Shown here piece after piece: positions 1-5,867 of a DNA stretch of 10,816 bases. Source of the stretch: JBOFDK01 sp051656485. Its GTDB lineage: Bacteria > Bacillota > Clostridia > Lachnospirales > Cellulosilyticaceae. The DNA lies in NCBI GenBank assembly GCA_051656485.1, contig JBOGBZ010000143.1, forward strand, positions 1 through 10,816, in the 5' to 3' direction. Position numbers and translations under genes: made by a program. Numbering within the stretch: position 1 is the first letter of the stretch; each line of letters begins with the position of its first letter. The notes beneath the pieces are model-generated. The model did no database searches. It had not been told where the DNA came from and worked only from the letters and a program-made list of their open reading frames with translations.

Positions 1-72
1 AGTGGAGATATAGCGTAACGCAAGGGAAGAATGTATATATTTAGCATTTAGTGACACAAGTAATACTTTCAA
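1..72 (-). CDS. B12-binding radical SAM protein, N-terminal fragment (runs off the left edge)
   Basis: Reading the minus strand from the TTG at 72-70 gives 24 open codons to the window edge: (M)KVLLVSLNAKYIHSSLAL and then RYIST. A hydrophobic beta strand followed by an LNAKYIHSSLALRY-like stretch is what I know from the start of cobalamin-binding radical SAM proteins (the DUF4080-containing type), where it opens the Rossmann-like B12-binding domain. The TTG start is supported by GAAAGGA at 81-87, 8 nt upstream, and no in-frame ATG or GTG lies between them. A promoter element lies further upstream at 110-118. Only the first strand and loop are visible, so the radical SAM cysteine motif cannot be checked. 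The family call rests on recognising this short N-terminus; substrate and reaction are unknown. Confidence 0.68.
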   Translation of the reverse strand, partial: MKVLLVSLNAKYIHSSLALRYIST

Positions 73-80
73 TGTTGATT

Positions 81-87
81 TCCTTTC
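81..87 (-). promoter_or_regulatory. Ribosome binding site supporting a TTG start
   Basis: On the minus strand this reads GAAAGGA, 8 nt before the TTG at 72-70. It is the main reason to accept a TTG start for the gene running off the left edge. Confidence 0.6.
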
Positions 88-109
88 TTTTTTCGCGATT
101 TTACTCCTT

Positions 110-118
110 ATTATAACA
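110..118 (-). promoter_or_regulatory. Extended -10 promoter for the left-edge gene
   Basis: The minus strand reads TGTTATAAT, a perfect TGn plus TATAAT extended -10 element, about 40 nt upstream of the TTG start at 72. No good -35 lies at the usual distance, which fits extended -10 promoters. It sits back to back with the plus-strand promoter at 125-154. Confidence 0.55.
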
Positions 119-124
119 TATTAG

Positions 125-154
125 TTGCAAAAAAGATGACTAATTTGGTATACT
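125..154 (+). promoter_or_regulatory. Sigma-A type promoter of the small membrane protein gene
   Basis: A -35 element TTGCAA (125-130) and a -10 element TATACT (149-154) are separated by 18 nt. The -10 ends 34 nt before the ATG at 189. An AGGTG ribosome binding site lies at 179-183, 5 nt before the ATG. Confidence 0.6.
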
Positions 155-188
155 ACTATATAACATTATTAGGGGAATAGGTGAACTT

Positions 189-575
189 ATGAAAAATACT
201 AAAGCAAAGAAACAACATGCTACATTTGACTTAGCTGAAGGTACTTTACCTTCACTCAAAAAAGAAGCTCATGATTGGGAAAAAAAGATACCTTTACGAC
301 TTGAGCCTTGGCATTTAACGACTTTTGCACTACTGCTAGACGTTTGTATTTTAGTTATGTATTTCTTTATCAATGTCGGCGTACCTTATCAAGTTCCTAT
401 CGGTTATTGTACCCTTATTCTTAATTTTTCATTCTGTGTGCTAAGCTATGTACTTCTTAAGAAAAAACACTGGCCGATTAATGTCGTGCGCTTCACTAAA
501 ATGATTAATGTCGTAGCATTTTCCATTACAATTATTGTTTTAGCATTGACTTTATTTATTGATCGTCTAAATTAA
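189..575 (+). CDS. Small membrane protein with three transmembrane segments, function unknown
   Basis: I do not recognise this 128-residue protein. The first 40 residues are hydrophilic and Lys-rich. Three hydrophobic stretches follow, at about residues 42-64, 71-90 and 105-124. The Lys-rich N-terminus and the basic KKKH...RFTK loop between segments 2 and 3 predict, by the positive-inside rule, a cytoplasmic N-terminus and an outside C-terminus ending in DRLN. There is no signal peptide, lipobox or catalytic motif. The gene has its own promoter and AGGTG ribosome binding site, and a strong terminator starts at its stop codon, so it is a single-gene transcript. It is divergent from the left-edge gene. 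The ordered context (promoter, RBS, terminator) argues that it is real; its role is open. Confidence 0.8.
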   Translation: MKNTKAKKQHATFDLAEGTLPSLKKEAHDWEKKIPLRLEPWHLTTFALLLDVCILVMYFFINVGVPYQVPIGYCTLILNFSFCVLSYVLLKKKHWPINVVRFTKMINVVAFSITIIVLALTLFIDRLN

Positions 576-615
576 AACAGAAGGGAGCATTTTCAGATGC
601 GCCCTTCTGTTTTTT
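574..615. terminator. Bidirectional intrinsic terminator
   Basis: The stem pairs AAAACAGAAGGG (574-585) with CCCTTCTGTTTT (602-613), continues past one mismatch with GCAT/ATGC, and closes on the loop TTTCAG (591-596). A run of six T follows on the plus strand, ending the 128-residue protein gene. Read on the minus strand, the same hairpin is followed by TTTTAATTT and lies 5 nt beyond the stop of the CgeB-like gene, so it probably ends both transcripts. Confidence 0.85.
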
Positions 616-620
616 AAAAT

Positions 621-2090
621 TCAAATATAATATACTTTATGTTTTATCACTTCTTGCTGTATAATCATTTTTTCTAGCATACTTTTTTGTTGACTTGCTT
701 GAAAAAGTTGATTCTCAATACCATCTACTTCAGAAACGGTATACTTACACTTTCCTTTAGCAATAGCTACATCTTCAGAAAGATAGGTGTAATGTACTTT
801 ACCTTTTATAAGCATTTCTATATCACAATCTTCATGAGCAATTATAAAGTAATCTGCATCATTTTCTATCATTTTACCATATCTCTTTATATAGCTTAGT
901 GCAATAATTGTACGCTTTCCTCTACTGACTTCTACAATTTGCTGTATACGTACATCCGGTATCTTTTCAGATACTAGCCAAATACACATCTTGTATGGAT
1001 AGCCTATCATCTCATAATTTCTTACTGCTGCTTCCATATCTTTTTCATTATTTATTATATAATAAATAGCTATTTTCTCTAATTTTTTATTATAACTCAT
1101 ATGTATCTTATCAAGTATTTCTTCTAATCTCTTGGTATAAGTATGATTTTCTAAAACTTCATAAAGATTTCGAGTGCATTTCTCTTCTATATTTTCTATT
1201 GCTAAAGAACCATCTGTGTAAACAACATTATCTTGAAACCATTTCTTAATCCCCTTAGAAGCATTGGTTATAACTAGTGTATTTGAAGCCATTAGCTCAA
1301 AAATTCGTCTCGAAAACATCGTATTTGATTCTGTAACCGTTGTGATATTCAACGCATAGCGACTTCCTTTATAAGCTTGATCTAATGATTCATAACGGAG
1401 TGCTGGAAAAATATACGAGGCATATTTTTCTGGGAATATATGATTTGAGTCGGTATCTCCTGAATATCGGTTATAAATTTTAAGTAACTTGCCACTGGCT
1501 ATAATACTATCAAATATCTGTTCCATTTCGATACATCGCTCTCGGTGATACGTATACCAACTACCTGCAAAGATAACTTCATCTGTACGTATATATTTTT
1601 CTATAGGATTAAACATCTTTGGCTGTGCTGCAAACATCAGTGTATGAACACTTAGATGTCCATATTCTTCTTTATACTTATCTACACACTCTTCGGCTGT
1701 TGTAAATATATGATCAAATTTAATAGCCGTATCTACAAAATTATGCACTTTATCGGTATAATAACTAGGATCTTCTTTATTCCAAAAAACTGTAGGAATA
1801 CACTTTTTTTTACAGTATGCTAAAATACCTAGCAATGCAGTTCTGTTTTCTTTTGGAAATCGACAACTTCCATATACTTGCCCCTTCCAAGGCCGACGCA
1901 CTGAGTCTACACCACTCCATGCTGATTCACAGAAAAACAAATCTGGCGCTTCTTGTTCAAAAACTTGTTGCCAATTAGCGGGCTCTATTGGTAATAAATT
2001 ACACTCGTATTTTAAACAATTGTAGGAAAATTCATCTAGTATACATGCTATTTTGAACTCTTGAATACTTCTTGTTTGTTTATTTTCCAT
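621..2090 (-). CDS. CgeB-like glycosyltransferase (DUF3880 plus Glyco_trans_1_2 type)
   Basis: This 489-residue protein resembles the CgeB family, GT-B fold sugar transferases named after a Bacillus spore-maturation gene. Residues about 12-160 look like the DUF3880 N-terminal domain: KIACILDEFSYNCL, PDLFFCESAWSG near 49-60, TVFWNKEDP near 100-108, and FDHIFTTAEECV near 125-136. Residues about 170-330 look like the C-terminal GT-B half: IFAGSWYTYHRER (173-185) and RRIFELMASNTLVITNASKG (261-280). The last 150 residues form an alpha/beta tail containing DADYFIIAHEDCD (411-423) that I cannot name. The donor and acceptor are unknown. I chose Met at 2090 because AGGAG (2098-2102) lies 7 nt before it; a longer in-frame ATG at 2105 has no ribosome binding site. 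It follows the GT2/GT4 gene after 14 nt, so the two are probably co-transcribed and may build the same glycan. Confidence 0.85.
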   Translation of the reverse strand: MENKQTRSIQEFKIACILDEFSYNCLKYECNLLPIEPANWQQVFEQEAPDLFFCESAWSGVDSVRRPWKGQVYGSCRFPKENRTALLGILAYCKKKCIPTVFWNKEDPSYYTDKVHNFVDTAIKFDHIFTTAEECVDKYKEEYGHLSVHTLMFAAQPKMFNPIEKYIRTDEVIFAGSWYTYHRERCIEMEQIFDSIIASGKLLKIYNRYSGDTDSNHIFPEKYASYIFPALRYESLDQAYKGSRYALNITTVTESNTMFSRRIFELMASNTLVITNASKGIKKWFQDNVVYTDGSLAIENIEEKCTRNLYEVLENHTYTKRLEEILDKIHMSYNKKLEKIAIYYIINNEKDMEAAVRNYEMIGYPYKMCIWLVSEKIPDVRIQQIVEVSRGKRTIIALSYIKRYGKMIENDADYFIIAHEDCDIEMLIKGKVHYTYLSEDVAIAKGKCKYTVSEVDGIENQLFQASQQKSMLEKMIIQQEVIKHKVYYI

Positions 2091-2097
2091 TTTGTGA

Positions 2098-2102
2098 CTC
2101 CT
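2098..2102 (-). promoter_or_regulatory. Ribosome binding site that fixes the CgeB-like start at 2090
   Basis: The minus strand reads AGGAG, 7 nt upstream of the ATG at 2090-2088. The alternative ATG at 2105-2103 lies upstream of this site and overlaps the stop of the previous gene as TAATG, without its own Shine-Dalgarno sequence. Confidence 0.7.
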
Positions 2103-2104
2103 CA

Positions 2105-4051
2105 TTACAATTCTAGTACTGCTCTTTCTAAAACCCTATATATACTTTGCAAAAATTTGTCTATGCCATATCTTTCTATTATAAATTTTCTTGCTGAACT
2201 TACACTTTTACTATACTCCACTTCATTTTTATAAGTACTTAAAATAAAATTTTTTATCTCATCTTCTGATTGAAAAATAATGTCTTCTGGGTAAAGATAT
2301 TCTACTCCCGGCCATGCTAGGTATAGGCCCATTGTATAACTACATATAGCCTCTGCAGGTGCTAAGTGAAAACTCTCTATATCACTCATTGAGAGTACAT
2401 ATCCTATATCCTTAAACATTTCTGTTTTCTCAACCCAGCCTTTCATCACAATATGCTCTTCTAATTGATGTTGTTTTATAAAGGCTTCACATTGCTCAAA
2501 ATATGTTTTTTCTTGTGGATCTCTTTGTATCCATGCTGTATTCGTTGGTAATACACCTATAATATAAAGTTTAAAGTCAATATCTTGATCTACAAGCTCC
2601 TTAAGTACCTTCAGTGCTTTCAAATAACCTTTCAATTTCGGAACAACGCCTACTAGACAAATGTTATTAAGATAATCCTTACTTTTTTCTTCGCTGTAAA
2701 GGCTTGTTTCTACATAGTTACTTACTAAAACAATTTTTTCTTTTGGAATTGGAAAAGCTTCTGCAAATTTTTGAGAATAATAATACCCGACTGTTATAAC
2801 TTGACTTACCTTTGAATAATCTATTTGCGTGCCAAAGTTTCGGCCTATTTCAAATCGATGTGCACGAATAACCATGGCTTGATAATTACTTTTATTTTTG
2901 GCATACCATACTGCATTTCCTAGAAGCCACTCACACCATATGATATCTGTCCATCCTAATAACTCTCTACTTTGTGTTTCATCATGTACATCATGACCAG
3001 TCCATTCATCTACTTTCACCTGATAGGATAGTTCTAGATACTTAATAGCAGGGCGTATAAACTTCAAATCATACCCTGCTATAAGTAATCTTTGCTTACT
3101 TTTTTCCTTAAATGCATTATAATCGCTATCTATTAAAGTTTGTAACACTTCTTTATATCTATTAGCTAGTACGATTTTTCCTTGTATGTAGCTATAATTG
3201 GTCAAGATAAATCTGCTTAGTTTATCAAAAGATTCTTTCGATAGGCTTCCTTTTGAAAAATTGATAATACTTCCAATCGTATTTTTTATAGCTATTGGCA
3301 ATCTTAGATTATAATAGCTCATATTCACTTTATTTAAAAGTTGTTCTGCTTGTTGCCAGACCTCCAAATGATTATTTAAATTTTGATTCCCATAAGACTG
3401 TGTCGATGCTAAGTTATCTGTATCAACTTCTTTGTTATAGTAATAATACGCCTTATCTATATACATCATTTTAGGTCGACTAGCAATAATCTTGGCATAA
3501 AATAAAGTATCTTCACCTACTTTATATCGCTGGTCAAATCTAATGCCATATTTGATCACAAATGATCTTTTTAAAAGCACATCAATCGTTGTACTTTGTT
3601 TTGCCAATATAGCATTTATAAGATTATCTTTTTGATCTTCTAATGTTAATCGATTGGCAATCACTAATCGATTATTTTTAATAACATTGAGATATCCTTT
3701 TACAAAATCAGCATCTTGTCGTTTTGCATCTTCTACTATTTCTAATAATAAATTTAAATCAATATAATCATCATCATCTAAAAAAGTAATATAATTACCT
3801 GTAGCGCGCTGAATACCTATATTTCTAGGCAATGATGGTGACCCACTAGATGTCGCTAATCTTAAGGCTATGATATGGTCATACTGTTGCTGAACTTGTT
3901 GAATGATTTTATACGTATTATCTTCTGAGCCATCGTCTATTACGATGAGTTGTACACAATCCTTCGGCGATGATTTCAAAATAGATTGTAATGCACGTGC
4001 AATAGTTGTTTCGGCATTATAACAAGGCATAATAATTGAAATATCGTACAT
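2105..4051 (-). CDS. Two-domain glycosyltransferase: GT2 (GT-A) fused to GT4-like (GT-B)
   Basis: This 648-residue protein carries two transferase modules. The N-terminal GT2 domain (about 1-230) has SIIMPCYNAE, then LIVIDDGSEDNT, then PRNIGIQRATGNYITFLDDDD with the metal-binding acidic cluster at residues 92-95, and a GEDTLF motif near 179. A helical linker of roughly 90 residues follows. From about residue 320 a GT-B module begins (RLLIAGYDLKF): VSNYVE near 443-448, NICLVGVVPKLKGY near 463-476, and ESFHLAPAE at 559-567. The last is a perfect E-x7-E motif, as in GT4 enzymes, with both glutamates present. It probably acts at the cytoplasmic membrane face, adding two sugars in sequence, but substrates are unknown. 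The start at 4051 has AGGA 8 nt upstream; an in-frame TTG at 4057 is too close to that site. It leads the cassette with the CgeB-like gene. Confidence 0.88.
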   Translation of the reverse strand: MYDISIIMPCYNAETTIARALQSILKSSPKDCVQLIVIDDGSEDNTYKIIQQVQQQYDHIIALRLATSSGSPSLPRNIGIQRATGNYITFLDDDDYIDLNLLLEIVEDAKRQDADFVKGYLNVIKNNRLVIANRLTLEDQKDNLINAILAKQSTTIDVLLKRSFVIKYGIRFDQRYKVGEDTLFYAKIIASRPKMMYIDKAYYYYNKEVDTDNLASTQSYGNQNLNNHLEVWQQAEQLLNKVNMSYYNLRLPIAIKNTIGSIINFSKGSLSKESFDKLSRFILTNYSYIQGKIVLANRYKEVLQTLIDSDYNAFKEKSKQRLLIAGYDLKFIRPAIKYLELSYQVKVDEWTGHDVHDETQSRELLGWTDIIWCEWLLGNAVWYAKNKSNYQAMVIRAHRFEIGRNFGTQIDYSKVSQVITVGYYYSQKFAEAFPIPKEKIVLVSNYVETSLYSEEKSKDYLNNICLVGVVPKLKGYLKALKVLKELVDQDIDFKLYIIGVLPTNTAWIQRDPQEKTYFEQCEAFIKQHQLEEHIVMKGWVEKTEMFKDIGYVLSMSDIESFHLAPAEAICSYTMGLYLAWPGVEYLYPEDIIFQSEDEIKNFILSTYKNEVEYSKSVSSARKFIIERYGIDKFLQSIYRVLERAVLEL

Positions 4052-4059
4052 AGGCAACT

Positions 4060-4067
4060 TCCTCTCT
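4060..4067 (-). promoter_or_regulatory. Ribosome binding site that fixes the GT2/GT4 start at 4051
   Basis: The minus strand reads AGAGAGGA, with AGGA ending 8 nt before the ATG at 4051-4049. The in-frame TTG at 4057-4055 would leave only 2 nt of spacing, so it is not the likely start. A TATAAT-like hexamer at 4086-4081 on the minus strand could be a -10 element, but I see no matching -35. Confidence 0.55.
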
Positions 4068-4154
4068 TTGCTTCTATATTATTATATTGATAAACAAACG
4101 CTGATATGCTCTCTTTTTTGTTACTTAAAAATCACGTATAAATTCAAGATATCT

Positions 4155-4184
4155 GCTTATACTAAGTTTATAAATTTTATAAGC
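4155..4184. repeat. Inverted repeat in the leader of the lipoprotein gene
   Basis: GCTTATA (4155-4161) is the exact reverse complement of TATAAGC (4178-4184), with a 16-nt AT-rich centre. It lies just upstream of the AAAGGAG ribosome binding site (4185-4191) and overlaps a TATACT hexamer at 4158-4163. It could be an operator or a weak leader hairpin. Such AT-rich symmetry also arises by chance. Confidence 0.35.
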
Positions 4185-4200
4185 AAAGGAGTAATACACC

Positions 4201-4413
4201 ATGAAAAAAGCTTTAATTGTGTTATTAGCAGTAAGTAGTATGTTTGCATTTGCAGGTTGTGCCGCTGGGTATGATTCAACAACAGGGTATGATGGTTATG
4301 GGTATGATGGTTATTATGATAACTACAATAATGGTTATAACAATAACTATAATAATGGCTATAATGGCACATACAATAATGGCTATGGTACAGGCTATAA
4401 TACAAACTACTAA
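4201..4413 (+). CDS. Tiny tyrosine/asparagine/glycine-rich lipoprotein
   Basis: This 70-residue protein starts MKKALIVLLAVSSMFAFAGC: two lysines, a hydrophobic core and a lipobox F-A-G-C with the lipidated Cys at position 20. The predicted mature protein is only 51 residues, anchored outside the membrane by lipid. It is almost purely Tyr, Asn, Gly and Asp with a few Thr. Fourteen tyrosines occur at 24, 30, 33, 35, 38, 39, 42, 46, 50, 54, 58, 62, 66 and 70; from 38 to the last residue every fourth position is Tyr. No lysine, arginine or hydrophobic residue remains after Ala22. AAAGGAG at 4185-4191 lies 9 nt before the ATG, two stop codons stand in tandem, and a strong terminator follows, so the gene is convincing despite its composition. 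Function is unknown; a structural or surface role is a guess. It is divergent from the glycosyltransferase cassette. Confidence 0.82.
   Translation: MKKALIVLLAVSSMFAFAGCAAGYDSTTGYDGYGYDGYYDNYNNGYNNNYNNGYNGTYNNGYGTGYNTNY
4315..4410 (+). repeat. Eight degenerate 12-nt coding repeats
   Basis: From 4315 to the stop codon the DNA divides into eight 12-nt units, each ending in a tyrosine codon. AATAATGGCTAT occurs exactly at 4351-4362 and 4375-4386, with a close copy at 4327-4338. Units differ by substitution but never in length, so the period-4 tyrosine spacing is kept. Confidence 0.8.
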
Positions 4414-4429
4414 TAAATATCCTATAATT

Positions 4430-4472
4430 AAAAAGATGAGTGGCTCGCTAATAGCGGGCCACTCATCTTTTT
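4430..4472. terminator. Bidirectional intrinsic terminator
   Basis: The 19-bp stem AAAAAGATGAGTGGCTCGC (4430-4448) pairs with 4454-4472 with one G-U wobble, around the loop TAATA. Both strands end in a run of five T. It lies between the stop of the lipoprotein gene (4413, plus) and the stop of nfnB (4479, minus) and should end both. Confidence 0.93.
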
Positions 4473-4478
4473 AATTAT

Positions 4479-5867
4479 TTAATTACACTTTAATTTTGCA
4501 TGGATTGCTTGTGCCGCTTTTTTACCTGAACCCATGGCTAAAATAACTGTCGCTGCGCCTGTAACCACGTCGCCACCTGCATAGACATTTTCTTTGCTTG
4601 TAGCCATAGTCTCTTCTTCTACAATGATTCCACCCCATCTTTGCACATCAAGACCTGGTGTTGTCGTACGGATAAGAGGGTTTGGACTTTGTCCAATGGC
4701 AATAATAACGGTATCCATTGGTAGTTGATGAGTGCTATCTGGCTTAACGACTGGGCGTCTTCTACCTGAGTCATCTGGTTCACCTAGCATCATCTCCACA
4801 CACTCTAAAGCAGTCACTGCTCCTTCTTCACCATAGATTTTCACTGGGTTGCAAAGCAGTTTAAAGATAATGCCTTCTTCTTTTGCATGATGAACTTCTT
4901 CTAGACGTGCTGGAAGCTCTTCTTCCCCACGACGATAGACGATATACACTTCTTCTGCGCCAAGACGCTTCGCTGTACGTGCAGCATCCATTGCTACATT
5001 ACCACCACCCACGACTGCGACACGTTTACCTACATAAATAGGTGTGGCACTATTAGGAAAATCATAAGCTTTCATTAGATTGGAACGTGTTAAAAACTCA
5101 TTTGCTGAGTAGACGCCATTTAAGCCTTCACCTTCGATACCCATGAAGTTTGGTAAGCCCGCACCACTTCCTACAAATACAGCCTTATATCCTTCTTCCA
5201 TCAGTTCATCAATGGTAATACTCTTACCAACGATGACGTTCTTTTCTATCTTAACGCCTAATTCTACAATTTTTTGCACTTCTTCTTCTACAAGTTTTTT
5301 AGGTAGACGGAATTCTGGGATCCCATACACCAGTACCCCACCTACTTGATGAAGTGCTTCAAATACGGTTACTTCATAACCTTCTTTTGCAAGTTCTCCA
5401 GCACATGTAAGGCCTGCTGGACCTGCTCCTACGACTGCTACTTTTGTGTGATTAGATATCACTTGACCAGCTTGTCCTTTACCTTCTGCCATCATATAAT
5501 CCGCTACAAAACGTTCAAGACGGCCAATAGCTACTGCTTCACCTTTTTTACCACGCACACATTTGCCTTCGCATTGATTTTCTTGAGGGCATACACGACC
5601 ACAAATAGCTGGTAGTGCGTTTTCAGTAGTGATAATACGGTAAGCTTCTTCGATCTTTCCTTGTTTCACTTCTTCGATAAATTCTGGTATAGGTACATTA
5701 ACAGGACACCCTGCTACACAAAAACGTTGCTTACATCCTAGACAACGTTCTGCTTCTTCCATCGCCATTTCTTTTGTATAACCTAGGGTTACTTCTTGGA
5801 AATTTTTATTACGAATATCAGAGGCCTGTTCAGGCATCTGTACTTTTTGCAAGCTCATATTTGGCAT
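4479..5867 (-). CDS. nfnB: NADH-dependent reduced ferredoxin:NADP+ oxidoreductase, large subunit
   Basis: NfnAB is a cytoplasmic flavoenzyme that reversibly couples electron transfer from reduced ferredoxin and NADH to two NADP+. This 462-residue subunit has the GltD-like layout. The N-terminal iron-sulfur part has C42, C45, C50, C54 and C89, C93, C99, C103, enough for two [4Fe-4S] clusters. An FAD-binding VAVVGAGPAG follows at 143-152, then an NADP(H)-binding VAVVGGGNVA near 283-292 with VYRRGEEELPA, and a C-terminal AGGDVVTGAATV (430-441). Length fits the family. The ATG overlaps the nfnA stop by one base (TAATG), with AGGGGG 9 nt upstream, so translation is coupled. Such proteins are often named glutamate synthase small subunit (gltD/gltA). 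The neighbour NfnA and the absence of a large glutamate synthase gene here favour NfnB. A SudA-type sulfide dehydrogenase/ferredoxin:NADP reductase is the main alternative. Confidence 0.9.
   Translation of the reverse strand: MPNMSLQKVQMPEQASDIRNKNFQEVTLGYTKEMAMEEAERCLGCKQRFCVAGCPVNVPIPEFIEEVKQGKIEEAYRIITTENALPAICGRVCPQENQCEGKCVRGKKGEAVAIGRLERFVADYMMAEGKGQAGQVISNHTKVAVVGAGPAGLTCAGELAKEGYEVTVFEALHQVGGVLVYGIPEFRLPKKLVEEEVQKIVELGVKIEKNVIVGKSITIDELMEEGYKAVFVGSGAGLPNFMGIEGEGLNGVYSANEFLTRSNLMKAYDFPNSATPIYVGKRVAVVGGGNVAMDAARTAKRLGAEEVYIVYRRGEEELPARLEEVHHAKEEGIIFKLLCNPVKIYGEEGAVTALECVEMMLGEPDDSGRRRPVVKPDSTHQLPMDTVIIAIGQSPNPLIRTTTPGLDVQRWGGIIVEEETMATSKENVYAGGDVVTGAATVILAMGSGKKAAQAIHAKLKCN

Noticed and set aside
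687..899. A plus-strand 70-residue frame with hydrophobic character opposite the CgeB-like gene.
   Set aside because: It is antisense to the conserved gene, has no ribosome binding site, and its composition follows from the AT-rich opposite strand.
4315..4410. Short regular repeats as a possible CRISPR array.
   Set aside because: The period is 12 nt, there are no unique spacers, and the repeats encode an in-frame period-4 tyrosine pattern.
4157..4474. Other open frames over the lipoprotein repeats: a His/Tyr-rich one on the minus strand and a Met/Ile-rich one on the plus strand.
   Set aside because: They are artefacts of the 12-nt coding repeat read in other frames. They lack ribosome binding sites, while the 4201-4413 frame has a signal peptide, RBS and terminator.
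4479..5867. Glutamate synthase small subunit (gltD) as the name for this gene.
   Set aside because: The fold is shared, but an NfnA partner overlaps it by one base and there is no large glutamate synthase subunit gene in the window.
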